From positions 78,671,766 to 78,735,765 of the forward strand of contig NC_067472.1 in assembly GCF_947179515.1 (NCBI RefSeq): DNA of 64,000 nucleotides, in the 5' to 3' direction. A model generated the notes under the pieces. That model saw only the letters and a program-made list of their open reading frames with translations. It had not been told where the DNA came from and searched no databases. Below, piece after piece: positions 32,626 through 44,105 of this stretch; positions within the stretch are counted from its first letter, which is position 1; the number at the start of each line of letters is the position of its first letter. The translations under genes and the position numbers were made by a program. Source of the stretch: Apodemus sylvaticus (lineage: Eukaryota; Chordata; Mammalia; Rodentia; Muridae).

Positions 32626-32790
32626 GGCCATGCATGGTGGCTCATACCTTTAATCCCTGCAGTTTGGGAGGCATAGCTGGTGGATCTTTGAGTTTTTGAG
32701 GCCATCCTGGTCTACATAGAATGTTCTAGGACAGCCAGAGCTACATAGGAAGACCCAGTCTCAAAATAAACAAACAAACAAGCAAACAAA
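32626..32790 (+). repeat. B1 SINE, diverged
   Basis: 'ggccatgcatggtggctcatacctttaatccctgcag' to 'cccagtctcaaaataaacaaac'. Confidence 0.8.
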
Positions 32791-32811
32791 CAGAAAGAAA
32801 GAATAATGGAA

Positions 32812-32940
32812 GTTGGATGTGGTGACAAAAAAATCAGAGCACTCCAAGGGAGGGTGGTCCGATCTCTGTGAGTTCAAGACCATCCTGGCCAACATAAGCA
32901 ACTCCAGGCTCTAGAGCTATGTAGCAAGCCTGGGCAATCT
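32812..32940 (+). repeat. Old B1-like SINE
   Basis: 'gttggatgtggtgac' and 'gatctctgtgagttcaagaccatcctggcc'. Confidence 0.6.
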
Positions 32941-33136
32941 GTTTTTACTTTCTGCCTCTTTGGATTTGCCTATGCTGGGAATTCTGTACAAATGGAATCA
33001 TACGCTGCACAGTCCTTTAACAGTGGCATTTTTCATGGGACAAAATCTTTGCAAGATTCATTCATTCTGTAGTATGCATGAGTGTTTGCTTTCATTTCAT
33101 TCCTTTACATATTTGTGATTCTCTCTGTGTCTCTCA

Positions 33137-33328
33137 CTGTGTGTGTGTGTGTGTGTGTGTGTGTGCACCTGTAAGTGCAGGTACCCACAGAGACCAGAAG
33201 AGGGCGTTTGATCCTCTGGATCTGGAGTTACAAAGCTGTGAGCTGCCTGGATAGGTCCTGAGAACCAAACTCTGGTCCTCTGGAAGAGCAGGAAGTGCTT
33301 TTGACCACGGGTCCATCCCTGCAGCCCC
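33137..33328 (-). repeat. (GT)n microsatellite and reverse B3
   Basis: (GT)n 33137-33165, then 'accagaagagggcgtttgatcctctggatctggag' to 'gggtccatccctgcagcccc'. Confidence 0.85.
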
Positions 33329-33502
33329 ATTTATTTCCTTTCTATTTTTATAGGATTTTTATATGATATGCTCTATTTTGTTTATCTGGCCACTTTTTGA
33401 TGGACATGTGAGCTATTGAACTTCCTGGCTCTCATGAGCACTGCCATGAAAATCCATGTGTATACCTCTGTGTGGCTGTGTCTCCAATTCATCTTGGTGC
33501 GA

Positions 33503-33945
33503 GAGTTTGAATGATAACAGCCCTATACATCTGAATACTTGGACTTAATCTGGTGAATCTGTTTGGATAGAATTAGGAAGTATGGCCTGGTTGAAGAAGG
33601 TGTGTCATTGGGGGTGGACTTCGAGGCTTCAAAAGCCCAAACTATTTCTAGCTAGCTCTCTGTTTCTGCCTCCTACTTGTAGATCAGATGTAAGTTCTCA
33701 GTTCCTACTCCAATGTCCTGCCTGCCTGCCTGCTGCCTGCTGCCTGCCTGCTGCCTGCTGCCTACTGCCTGCAGCCTGCTGCCTGCTGCCTGCCTGCCTG
33801 CCTGCCTGTCTGCTGCCATGCTCCTCACCATGATGGTCATGGACTCAGCCTCTGAAACTGTAAGCCCCCAATTAACTCTTTCTTCTATAAGTTGCCTTGG
33901 TCATTGTGTCTCCTCACAGCAATAGAAAAGCAACTAAGATTCTTG
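33503..33945 (+). mobile_element. URR1-like element with an expanded CTGCC array
   Basis: 'gaagaaggtgtgtcattgggggtggacttcgaggcttcaaaagccc' and 'ttgccttggtcattgtgtctcctcacagcaatagaaaagcaactaag' are typical of this rodent family. Its inner 'ctgcctgc' part has grown to about 95 bp (33717-33812). Confidence 0.6.
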
Positions 33946-36540
33946 GGCCCATGCCTTGGAGGAGAACTGCTTGGTTCCATGGTGACTGTGAGGAACTGTT
34001 GGTGAGCACACTGATAACAATTAGACTCGTCTACTTCTGTCCTCAGAACTCATCCTTCCTGTCAATGGCAGTTCTCACATGTCCAGAGCCCCAGAGTATG
34101 GAGACCACCAGACTGATGCAAGAAGAGATTAACAGAAAGTGTGGGGGCAAGGGAATCTTCATGGAGACTCTGGCTCTCTGCTTGCACAGACCTCCTATTA
34201 TAGTTAAATCTTAAATATCTCTCCTTCTTTTTCATTTCTTTCTTTTCTGTCTGTTTGATACTTTTGTTTGTTTGTTTTGTTTTTGTTTTGTATATATTTA
34301 GGGACAAGGTCTAATCTAGCCCAGACTAGCCTTGAACTCATTCAAGGTCAGCTAAAGGTCATCTGAAAATGCCTTTGAAGCCCTGATCCTCCTGCCCCTA
34401 CCTCCCAAGGGCTGTGTTTATAGGTGTGCACATGCCTGGATCTGACTTACAATTCCACTATGGATATCCAGCTCCCATCCAGCTCCCTTCTCTGCTGAGG
34501 ATGGTGTGCCTGGTTCTCACTACACAGCCCTGGTGATGGGACCCAGAAACGTAATGCAAGGGAGACGGGTTGTGGTTCAGACAGCATCATGAGACAGCAA
34601 AAGCTAAGATCTTCAAATGCAACGTTGTGGAAGGTGTTTTGCATTTCAAATATTCAGTTTCAGCAAACAAAGGAAAACAGGGCCAACCACGAGTGAGTCC
34701 TTCCTGTGTATATGGAAACTGGTACTGCCCCTGCCCTGGCATCTTCTGAAAGACATAACTTTATGGTGAGGATCAGAGAAGATAGGCTCACATTGAAGTA
34801 CCCAAGCAGGGGGCTGCCACATCTTATAGTTGGAGACTAAGTTGTGAGGGGATCCAGTGGCCCATGAGCACTTATTCTGTGTCACCTACCACTATCCTGG
34901 TTTTAGAACTGAGCCCTCTGACCTTGAAAAAACAAAACAAAACAAACAACAACAACAACAAAAGCCATACCGCTAGCAAGTGCCCAAGCAGCAATGGAAC
35001 CCAGATCTGACAGCTTCAAAGACCCCCTCCCTCTACTGAACAAATTCCTTTCAAACCTACCAATCACATGAAACAATTGGGTCTTCAATGAGAGCATCCA
35101 GGCCCTCCTGTATTTTCTTGTCCTAATCTCTGCAGTAATGACTAACGCAGCAAATAGCTTCAGCCCTATCCTGGGAATAAAGCCAGGGCTGAGCTCTAGA
35201 GAGTTCTGTCACCACACAGTGTCTGTCTTGTCATCCTACAGGGTTGTCTTAAACTGGTCATCAAGTCTCCAAGACTTTGCGCCTGCTGGCCCATCGTGCT
35301 CACACCTCCTTCCCCTGGAGCTCATGAGCTAGACAGAGGCCATTATTGTTGACCCACCTCCTCTGACTCCACTCCGCTTCCTCTAAAACTGACCTGACAG
35401 TAAGTTGCTCCATCTCTCACTCCAGGATGTGCACCCCTTACCCTCCAGCCACACCTTTCTTGTACATTCTCTGCTGTGGTCAATTATGCCCATCTTCCTT
35501 TGTCTTGATGCCAGGTGAGGACAGGGCCTCTGGCTGTTCCACAGCAGGAAGCTGATGCTACTGCTTGCAGCTGGGACTGAGTGTGGGACCGGTTTGACAG
35601 AACTTGATTGGCTTAGACTAGGGGTATAATTCAGTGGCAGAATGCTGCGTATACGTGTACATGAGCGCATGTATGTGTGCACACATGCTCACACACACAA
35701 GGTTGGTCTGCTTATCAGAAACTGGAACTCACTAGGCCTTGAGGTTGGTAAGGACTGCAGCTCAAGTGTCTTTGTAATAAGGCCGTGAGGTGTTCCCACC
35801 CACTTCAAGCTTTGACAGTTTGACCAGAGCCTTGTTATACAGAGAACTCATAACTTAGAGAATCTTGAAGAAGAGAGACACAGACCCAGGAGAAGACCAA
35901 GGATGATGAGTGAACAGAAGTCTCAGTAGCACATGTTAGCTCAAAGGCACTGCCTCGCCTGTTCATTCAACAATCCTTTATGGCGTGGCTACATTGGGCC
36001 AGGTGTGATGCCTTCGCCTATGTTGGCAATGCAGGGGTGACTCAACATGGCCTCTGCCTAGTATGAGTTTAGTTTAGTGGAGGAGGCTTCTATGTAAACA
36101 GATAAATTACAGGGCAGGGTAATTAGAACCATAATAAAGAAATATGAGAGTCCAAGGAATGTATTTGAAGTACACGGGCCAAGAGGGAAGTGGAGGCTTT
36201 TGTGAAGCCAGCTGGGAGCAGCTGGGAGCAGGGCGCTGGAGAGCGCCAGGTGGACTGAACCCAGGGTGTCTGAGGTAGCAAAGAGTGAGGTGAAAACCTG
36301 TAGGCAGCCATATGCTGAGCTGTGTTGAAAGGAGATGAGACAGGGTGGCCCCTCTTAGGCCTGGTGAAGCCACTTTTGCTTGCTAGAATCCGGTATCCAT
36401 TTGAGCAGTTGAAGAAAGCAATGCCAGGTTTGTTTGGCCAGACTGTGTGGCTCTTTGTCTGCCAGCTGCTCTGTTAAAAGGGAAGTAGAAAGGACTTTTC
36501 CTGAACAGGAAACAAATCTCTCATTGTTTGGCAACACATT
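33946..36540. other. Long, mostly unique intergenic stretch
   Basis: About 2.6 kb with an old reverse B1-like fragment near 34285-34435 ('gggacaaggtctaatctagcccagactagcc') and a (CAA)n run near 34945-34962. No splice-supported exon was recognised. Confidence 0.35.
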
Positions 36541-36545
36541 TATTT

Positions 36546-36700
36546 GGGTTTTGTTTTGTGAGGTTTGGTTTTGAGATAGGGTCTTAGTCTCCCCTAGAAC
36601 TAACTCCCTCTGTAGACCAGGCTGGCTTCAAACTCACAGAGATCCACCTGCCTCTGCCTATTGAGTGCTGGTGTTAAATTGTGAGCTCTCATGCCTGCTG
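36546..36700 (-). repeat. Reverse B1 SINE
   Basis: 'tttggttttgagatagggtcttagtctcccctagaactaactccctctgtagaccaggctgg' to 'gagtgctggtgttaaattgtg'. Confidence 0.8.
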
Positions 36701-36721
36701 CCCCATCTTTTATTACATAGA

Positions 36722-36944
36722 ACAAGAAACCCCTTTATTACATGAGCTACGGATGACGACTTACTTCTTACTTCCCTTTCTGGGATTTGATCTTGCTCAC
36801 ATAGAACTCCAGCTCCTTGCTCTCTAGCACATAGCTTTGCTCTACCTCACAGCCCAGTCTTAAGGCAGCACAGGCCAGAAGCAGGCCCTGCTGCAACTGT
36901 TCCTCTGGAAACTATGGGTTTGGGTATTCGTTCCCCTTTCAATA

Positions 36945-36984
<40 letters not shown>

Positions 36985-37386
36985 GTAATTTTCTTTGATT
37001 GGTTTTTGTTTAAAATCTCATTCTCTTCCAGAGTCAGCTTAGTCCCCTTCCTGTGGCCCAGGGGCAATGCAGAATGGGAGTGTGACACTGCTGATACTAT
37101 GTGCTGTACAGGAACACCATGCAGTTCCCCGTCAGGGTCATTATCAGAAGCATTGTAGACAAGAACAATGAACCTTGAGTTGCTAGTTCAAGACTCAGAG
37201 TCCCAGGAGAGGTCCCCATACACAATCTCAGGCACAGGGTTCTTCTTCTTGCCTCCTGGAACTCGGATTTCGTGTATGCCCGTGAGGGTGACCTCAGCGT
37301 TGGCAGCAGGTGGTCCCCACTTATATTTCTGCTTCTTGTGAGAGGGTTTTTCTTTCCCCTGTCCTTTGGCACTGTATCAGTCATCT
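36722..37386 (-). pseudogene. Processed pseudogene of an unrecognised gene, split by a (TG)n tract
   Basis: Read on the minus strand, ATG at 37386 starts MTDTVPKDRGK. A one-base frame change follows, and the other frame gives KYKWGPPAANAEVTLTGIHE and EIRVPGGKKKNPVPEIVYGD, then a stop near 37185. After a (TG)n insertion at 36947-36983 the frame resumes as [18 protein letters not shown], later [15 protein letters not shown] and a stop near 36768. AATAAA-type signals follow near 36740. There are no introns, there are several breaks, and the codon pattern is protein-like, all of which fit a retrocopy. I do not recognise the parent protein. No long polyA tail is visible, perhaps because a B1 adjoins at 36546-36700. 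Confidence 0.5.
36947..36983. repeat. (TG)n microsatellite inside the pseudogene
   Basis: About 18 TG units that interrupt the pseudogene frame. Confidence 0.95.
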
Positions 37387-37439
37387 TGAGAGGTACCCAT
37401 TGATTGTCACTGACTGGAAAGAGCCCCCCTCTTTTAAAA

Positions 37440-37625
37440 AAGATCCATATTTATTTGTGGGTGTGTGAGTTTATGTATGACATGTGTGTGGGACTGCCCA
37501 TGGGGAGCAGTAGACAGCATCAGATTCCAGGGACCTGGAGTTGCAGTTGGGAGCCACCTGATATGGGTCCTGGGAACCAATCTCTGTGTCCTTTGGGAGA
37601 ACTGCTGGCGTGTCTCTCCAGCCTC
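37440..37625 (-). repeat. Reverse B3 SINE
   Basis: 'agcagtagacagcatcagattccagggacctggagttgcag' to 'gcgtgtctctccagcc'. Confidence 0.8.
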
Positions 37626-37676
37626 TTGTTGGTTTCATTCAGTGAGTGCCTGGCCTCAACTCTGCTCCATAGCTGA

Positions 37677-39222
37677 GCGTCTTAGTTAGGGTTTCATCTG
37701 TGTGAGCAGACACCGTGACCGAGGCAACTCTTAGAAAGGACGTTTCATTGGGCGCTATCTTACAGGTTCAGAGGTTCGTTATCATCAAGGCAGGAAGCAT
37801 GGCAGCATCTAGGCAGGCGTGATGCTGGAGAAGGAGTTGTTCTGAAGGCAAACAGGAGAAGACTGAGTTCCAGGAAGCTAGGAGAAGGGTCTCAAAGTCC
37901 ACCTTCACAGTGACGCATTTCCTCCAATAAAGCCATATCTACTCCAACAGAGCCACATTTCCTAATATGCCACTCCCTGGGTCAAGCATATTTGAACCAC
38001 CACATTCTACACCCTGACCCCCATAGGCTTCTTCAAACACACAAGTCTATGGGGGCCGAAGCATAATGAAAAATACATTTAGTCCAACTCCCAAAATCCC
38101 ATAGTCTACAAATTCAAAGTCTCTTCTGAGATTCATCTAATCACTTAATCATAATCCCTTATAAAATCAAAATAAAAAGTAGATTGTATACCTCCAACGT
38201 CACAGGATATACATGATCATTCCAAAACTTCATAGTAAGGAAATACTGGACCAAAGCAAAACCAAAACCCAGCTGGCCATACTCTAAATCCAGCATTTCC
38301 ATGTCTGATCTCCAACTCCTTTTTGCTTTGCTGACTGTAGCACAAGTCTCTTTGGTGGCTAGTTCCCTGCCAGCAGCTTTCCACAACAGGTATCCCACAG
38401 CTCTGGCATCTCAAACATCTTGGGGTCTCCAAGGCAACATTAATGCCACAGCTTCTTGTTCCAATGTCTGGTACCCACAAATGATCTTCTGGGCTCCTCC
38501 AAAGGACTTGGGTCATATCTCCAGCTCTGCCCTCTGTAGCACTCCAGAGTCTGGTTGACTCCACTCCACTGCTGCTGCTGGTCCTGGTGATCATACCATG
38601 GCACTGGCATCTCTAACACGCTGGGGTTTCTCACTGCAACTAGGCTTTACCAACAGCCTCTCTTAGGCTCTCTTCAAGCCTCACCTCCTTTGCATGACCC
38701 CTTCAGTCCTGGGCCATCAACAGCAGCTGAGGCTGCACCTTCACCAATGGCCTTCCTTGGCCTCTCCCAGTGCTGAGCCTCAGCTGCCATCCATGACCCC
38801 TTCATGCCTTCAAAACCAGCACCACCTGGGTGACTCTTACACATTACCTAATCCAGCTGAAGCGTGAGGTACAGCCTCAGCTATCTCTGGAACATAGCAT
38901 CTTTGTGCTCTCAGAAAACACTTCCCAGAAGAATTTAATTGAAGCTGGCTTACAAGTTCAGAGGTTCAGTCTGTTATCATCAGGACATGAAGCACAGCAG
39001 TATCCAGGCAGGCATGGTACTGGAGAAGGAGCTGAGAGGTCTACATCTTGTTCCTTTTTGAAGGCAAACAGTAGAAAACTGTCTTTCAGGAAGCTAGGAT
39101 GAAGGTCTCCAAGCTCATCCCCTCCCCCAGTGACACACTTGCTCCTTTTTAAAAAAGCCACACCTCCCAATAGTGCCACTCACTCCCTGGCCAAGCTTAC
39201 TCAAGCCACCACACTGAGGATG
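37677..39222 (+). mobile_element. Composite rodent repeat with two internal direct repeats
   Basis: Starts 'gcgtcttagttagggtttcat'. A segment of about 250-280 bp occurs twice in direct orientation, at about 37764-38004 and 38945-39213; both begin 'ttacaggttcagaggttc' or close to it and end in 'ccaccaca'. About 0.94 kb lies between ('tctgatctccaactcctttttgc', 'ctggcatctcaaacatcttggggtctcc'). The inner part resembles a common mouse repeat. It could be an LTR-like unit or one element inserted in another. No coding frame is intact. Confidence 0.55.
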
Positions 39223-39390
39223 ACCTTAAACTTTGTACACTCTTGCCTCCACCTCCCAAGTGCTAGAATTACAGATGTGGGCCACCAAGACAGGACTGTG
39301 TGGTGCTAGGGAATAAATCCATGGCCTTACACATGCTAGGTCTGCATGTGAGGCAAGCACTCTGTCAACTGAGTCTAGAAGGGGATTGTC
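39223..39390 (-). repeat. Reverse B1/ID-type (B4-like) fragment
   Basis: 'ccacctcccaagtgctagaattacagatgtgggccacc' then 'gaggcaagcactctgtcaactgagtc'. Confidence 0.6.
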
Positions 39391-39536
39391 AAAGACCACT
39401 CTGTCTGGTTGGGTAACTGTCCTGCTCATGCAACATAGCATGATAGTGGACACATGGATACGTTCTGACTTTGAGCATGGATTGTTAGCTATATTTAACC
39501 TTGTTTCTCAAACAATGGCTGGATTCTTGATTCTCA

Positions 39537-39762
39537 TGGGCTGGAGAGATGGTTCAGTAGATAAGAACTGCTTGTACAAATGACACAACCATTTGTAATT
39601 CCAGTTTCAGGGTATCCAATGGCCTCATCTGGATTTCAAGGGCACCAGGTGTGCATATGGTGCACAGACATAAATGCAGGAAAGACACTCATACTAATTC
39701 TTGACTCTCAGACAATGAGAGATGTAAACTAGATTGTGTGTGTGTGTGTGTGTGTGTGTGTC
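39537..39762 (+). repeat. B3 SINE and a (TG)n tract
   Basis: 'gggctggagagatggttcagtagataagaactgcttgtac' to 'aggaaagacactcatac'; (TG)n at 39735-39760. Confidence 0.75.
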
Positions 39763-41192
39763 AGGGTTTGATAATGCCTGGAAGTCAGTCTTTTGAGGCT
39801 TCTTTAAGCCAAACAGAAAATATAGACCCTGCCTATCCAGAGACCGTGCCTGCTCTAAGAGATATAAGAAGGTCCAAGCTTAGAAACTAGAGGTTTATCA
39901 TTCAGTAGATTGGGAAGAAAAGATGCCATTCTTGAGATTATTCAGACAGTCAAGCACACAGATGATTGTTACATGCAATCCTAAGGTTAACACGAAAAAG
40001 TAGATACACTCTTTTCCACTGAGAACCATGATGCTAATAAACAACTGAAACTTAAGGCATGTGTGTGTGAGGAGGGGTGATGGGGAGTGAGGAGTCTCAA
40101 CAAGGAAGGCGTGCAGTCCTCAGGACCCACGAGGGAGAGGATGGAACTGGCTCCCTGCACGTGTCCTCTGACCTCAACACGTGTGCTGTGATAATAAATA
40201 CATGTAAAAAAAAGAATTAAAAATGCACGTAAGGCAGACAGCCTGGGGCTGCTGCCAAAACACCAAAGACAATTCAGTTTTGTAAGACCCCTGACCGTGC
40301 CTAACGTTACTTCTGGGTTTAGTAGTGAAGTCTGCAGAATGATATCAGCAAGGGTCCTTTGTGCATAGTTGAAGGCTCTATATGTCAAACTGCATATTAT
40401 ATGCTTATCTGAGAAATAAAAATAGACGCTAAATAGTCATGGCAGTGCAAACAGACTTGTTTTGCCCACCTGGAGGATCCCCAGGGTGGATTGTAGTTTT
40501 CAGTCAGCCTCCCTGCCACCACAGACATCCTAAGACACCTCATGCACCCTGTGGCAAGGTCAGCGGGGAGTTGCTACCATAGGGCATGTGGTGCCACCGA
40601 GCACAAGCTGTCTAATTCCCAGTCTCCAGGTCTAACTAACCGAGATTGATCTGAAACCTGCTTGTTTTACAAATACTGCTGAGGAACAGCAGCGAGCATC
40701 CATTCTAAGAGTTGAGAAACTCTACAGGCAAATTCCCATATCAATAAAATGGATGCTTTTGTTTCCCCTGTAAAATGGAGGCAGCTGACTCATCCCATGT
40801 GGGTAAGGTAACCATCCCAGGCCTTAAAATATCTCCCCTTATTTTACGGTTAGCCTTTAAAAGTCTCAGATCTGCGGAGCACAGCCATTACTTGGAGTTT
40901 AGCCACAGAATATGCTAAAAATTTCTGCCATGGCTGGGAGTAATATTTATAAGCCACAGGGAAGCACTCAAGGGTTTGGGCTGTTTAAAGTATGGATGGC
41001 TCCCACCTTTCGTCATTGATGAGTCCTTAGAGCTGAGGTCAGTCATGACCTTGTAAACGGGATAGCCACCAGGCAAACTAGAAACGTTAGAAATATGAAT
41101 CCAAAGACATCTCATCTTTGCCAATGTCTCTAGCATACTTTGGTGCCAGTTTAAAAGGAATTTGTCTCAGGATAAACAAGATTTAGTGAAAT
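39763..41192. other. Mostly unique intergenic sequence
   Basis: A B3/B4-like scrap lies at about 40075-40210 ('gcacgtgtcctctgacctcaacacg'). The rest, about 40220-41190, shows no SINE and no recognisable exon. Confidence 0.35.
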
Positions 41193-41209
41193 GGGGCTAA
41201 ACAATTTTA

Positions 41210-41387
41210 TTATTATTATTTTTTTTTTTATTTTGGGATTTGGTTTTTTCGAGACAGGGTTTCTCTGTGTAGCCCTGGCTGTCCTGGAACTCACTCTGTA
41301 GACCAGGCTGGCCTCGCACTCAGAAATCCGCCTGCCTCTGCCTCCCAGAGTGCTGGGATTACAGGTGTGTGTCACCACTGCCCAGCA
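41210..41387 (-). mobile_element. B1 SINE with perfect 17-bp target-site duplication
   Basis: Reverse B1, well conserved ('tttttcgagacagggtttctctgtgtagccctggctgtcc'). GGGGCTAAACAATTTTA occurs at 41193-41209 and 41388-41404. The perfect duplication suggests a fairly young insertion. Confidence 0.96.
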
Positions 41388-41571
41388 GGGGCTAAACAAT
41401 TTTAAAAGCTTTAAGACATATTGATGTCATCTGCTGAGAATATGGCAAAATCCAAAAGACTAATTCTAAGCAGAAATCTGGTGGTAAACTAGATAGAGGG
41501 AAACCATACACCTATGCAGCTGTTGAACATATACTGTTCCATTAGCAGTGCCTAAAAGAGCACCAAAGAAA

Positions 41572-41805
41572 GGGGCAGAAGGTTGGCTCAACAGCTCAAG
41601 GAGCTTGCAGCCAAACCTCACAACCTGAGTTCAATCCTTACACCCTACCTATTGAAAGGAGAGAACTGACTTCTGCAAGTTGTTCTCTGGCCAACACACA
41701 TATTGTGGCATTCAAATGCATGTCTGCCCAGGTATGAATGCACACACAAACAAATAAATAAGCAAGCAAACAAATAAATAATAATAATAGAAAGGTTTAA
41801 AAAAA
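41572..41805 (+). repeat. B4/B3-type SINE
   Basis: 'gcagaaggttggctcaacagctcaaggagcttgcagcc' and 'gagaactgacttctgcaagttgttctctgg' with CAAATAAATA tail. Confidence 0.7.
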
Positions 41806-41809
41806 AAAG

Positions 41810-41970
41810 CGCCGGGCAGTGGTGGCACATGCCTGTAATCCCAGCACTTGGGAGGCAGAGGCTGGCAGATTTCTGAGTTCAAGGCCAGCCTGGCCTACAG
41901 AGTGAGCTCCAGGACAGCTAGGGCTACACAGAAAATACCTGTCTCGCAAAAAAACCAAATCCAAAAAACC

Positions 41971-42003
<33 letters not shown>

Positions 42004-42019
42004 AAGAAAAAAGAAAAAA
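41810..42019 (+). repeat. B1 SINE with long polyA tail
   Basis: 'gccgggcagtggtggcacatgcctgtaatcccagc' to 'acctgtctcgcaaaaaaacc', then more than 30 A. Confidence 0.93.
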
Positions 42020-42034
42020 GAACAACCAAGATGT

Positions 42035-42180
42035 AAATCAGAGTGAGTGTGCTGGCTCAGGCCTGTAATCCCAGCTCTCCTGAGGATCAGGAGGTCAAGG
42101 TCATTCTCAGCTGCCTAGCAAGTTTGAAGCCAGACCGGGCTACATGACATTATGTCTCAAAGTAAAATAAAATAAACAAA
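42035..42180 (+). repeat. Old B1-like SINE
   Basis: 'gtgtgctggctcaggcctgtaatcccagctctcctgaggatcagg'. Confidence 0.65.
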
Positions 42181-42196
42181 TTAGATCAAAACATAA

Positions 42197-42398
42197 AGGA
42201 GCTGGAGAGAAGGCTCAGTGGTTAAGAGCACCAGTTGCTCTTCCAGAGGACCCAGATATCCAAATGGTGGTTCAACCCATCTGTAACTGCAGTTCCAAGG
42301 AATATGATGCTCTCTTCTGAACTCTGAGAGAACTGCATTCACACCGTGCACAGACACACATGCAGGCAAGACACTCATACACATAAAGTTTTTTTTAA
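42197..42398 (+). repeat. B3 SINE
   Basis: 'aggagctggagagaaggctcagtggttaagagcaccagttgctcttccagaggaccc' to 'gcaggcaagacactcatacac'. Confidence 0.88.
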
Positions 42399-42599
42399 AC
42401 ATCAAATAAGGTTCTAACTACCAACAGATAGATAAGTGATACCTGTCTTCCCATCACAGAACTCAGGCAATTTTTTCTTTTCCCAGTCTGCTAATGGTTT
42501 GCAAACATATGTACTCTTAGCCTAAGGATGTTCCTGAGCCTGGGGTGACCCCAGGAAGGTCAGATTTGTTCTAGAAATATAGACCCATGAAGAATATCC

Positions 42600-42715
42600 C
42601 TGAAAGTCAGTGCTGGTAGTGCAAGATTGTCACTCCAAATACTTGGGAGGCTGAGGCAGGAGAATTAATAATTCAAGGCCTTCCTTGATTACAGAGGGAT
42701 ACCTAGGAAGTCAGT
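42600..42715 (+). repeat. Old B1-like SINE
   Basis: 'cagtgctggtagtgcaagattgtcactccaaatacttgggaggctgaggcaggagaatt'. Confidence 0.55.
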
Positions 42716-42899
42716 TCTGTCCTTCCACCATGGGACCAAGGTAAATTAGTGACTGGAAAGCATAAAGAGATATAGTGGGGTGCTTAGCTTCCATGTTCAA
42801 ATACCAAGGACTGGGATGGGGTTGGGGGGCAAGAAGAAATGGCAGGGAAGGCCTTGTTATTTAGGAAGAAGAGCCTCCTTAGACGGTGGCTCTATTTTA

Positions 42900-43214
42900 T
42901 ATGCATGTATGCTTGTATGTATGTATAAATATACATATATATGCACACACATGCACACACAATGCATATATGTAGGTATGTTTGTATGTATATATGTGTA
43001 CATATATGTATATGTGTATATGGAGAGATATATAGATATATAGATAAAATTGTTGCTGTGGGGTGTCCATGTGCACACACTCAAGCATGTGTGTGTGTGT
43101 ATTTGTATGTGTGTGTGTGCGTGTGTGTGTGTGTGTGTGTGCGCATGTGTGTGTATTTGTGTGTGTGCACATGTGTGTGTATTTGTGTGTGTGCGTGTGC
43201 GTGTGCGTGTGCGT

Positions 43215-43248
<34 letters not shown>

Positions 43249-43252
43249 AGAT
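42900..43252. repeat. Compound (ATGT)n, (TATA)n and (TG)n/(CGTG)n microsatellite
   Basis: ATGT/ATAT-rich 42900-43045, then alternating purine-pyrimidine TG with CGTG units 43088-43248. Long HTHT- and VCVC-type frames here are artefacts of the repeat. Confidence 0.95.
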
Positions 43253-43299
43253 GTGTAACTACAGTCATTGTGGAATTAAGAACCTCAACTGAGAAAATG

Positions 43300-43655
43300 T
43301 CCCCCAATAGCGTGTCCTGTGGGTAAGCCTGTGGTGCGATTTTTTTTCTTTTTGGTTAATGTTTGGTAGGAGAGGGCCTAGCTCCCTGTGGGCAGCGGCC
43401 CCACTGAGCTAGAGGTTCCAGCTGCTATGAGGATACAAGCTGAGAGAGCCATGGGAGCCAGCCAGCAAGAAACACTCCCCCAAGTCTCCACTTCAGTTCC
43501 TGCTTCTAGCTTCCTGCCTTGAGTTCCTGCCTGGACTTCCATTGGTGGTGGAGTGTGAACTGGATGTGTAAGATAAAATAAAGTTTCTTCCCCAAGTTGC
43601 TTCTGGTCATGGCGTTTCTTAGCACAGTGATGTAACCTTTACTAAGACACACAAA
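43300..43655 (+). mobile_element. URR1B-like element, 5' part missing
   Basis: 'aggagagggcctagctccctgtgggcagcggccccac' to 'gctgcttctggtcatggcgtttcttagcacagtg' and 'ctaagacacac'-type end. Confidence 0.6.
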
Positions 43656-44028
43656 TGCAGCCATGTTTCTGAGGTGTTTTGACATCATTTGTGAGTTTGC
43701 CTTTTCTTCCATCTTCCAGACGGTGGGTGCCAAAAATTATGTTGAAAGCCTGTGAAATCTCTTGGCATATTAAACCAAAGAAGACCCATCTCCTCAAAGG
43801 TCACTTTGGGGGCGATTTGGGAAGTTCAAAATGAGGACTGATTCCCTTTAATAAGGTTTTAACAACTTGCTCTGACATTTCTATTAGTAGAATAGTTGAA
43901 CAAATGCTGGCAATCAGCTGAATATATTTATGTACCCTTTCCAGGGAGGCATCTGAGTAAAATCTAACTCTCAGTTTTTGTCTGGGACCACCTCTCTGCT
44001 TTGAACTGGGTAGGGCGTGGGTTTCTCA
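43656..44028. other. Unique intergenic sequence
   Basis: No gene or repeat recognised. Confidence 0.3.
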
Positions 44029-44105
44029 GCGGGGGTGGGGTAGGGGTGGGGGATGGGAGGCGGGGGGATAGGGGGTAGGGGGGGAGAGTATAGGTTGGGG
44101 TGGGC
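44029..44105 (+). other. Dense G-run cluster (G-quadruplex potential)
   Basis: At least ten runs of three or more G within about 75 bp ('cgggggtggggtaggggtgg', 'ggaggcggggggatagggg', 'tagggggggagag', 'ttggggtggg'). Confidence 0.85.

Noticed and set aside
42857..43326. His/Thr- and Val/Cys-repeat frames up to 136 aa
   Set aside because: They are translations of (CA)n/(TG)n microsatellites.
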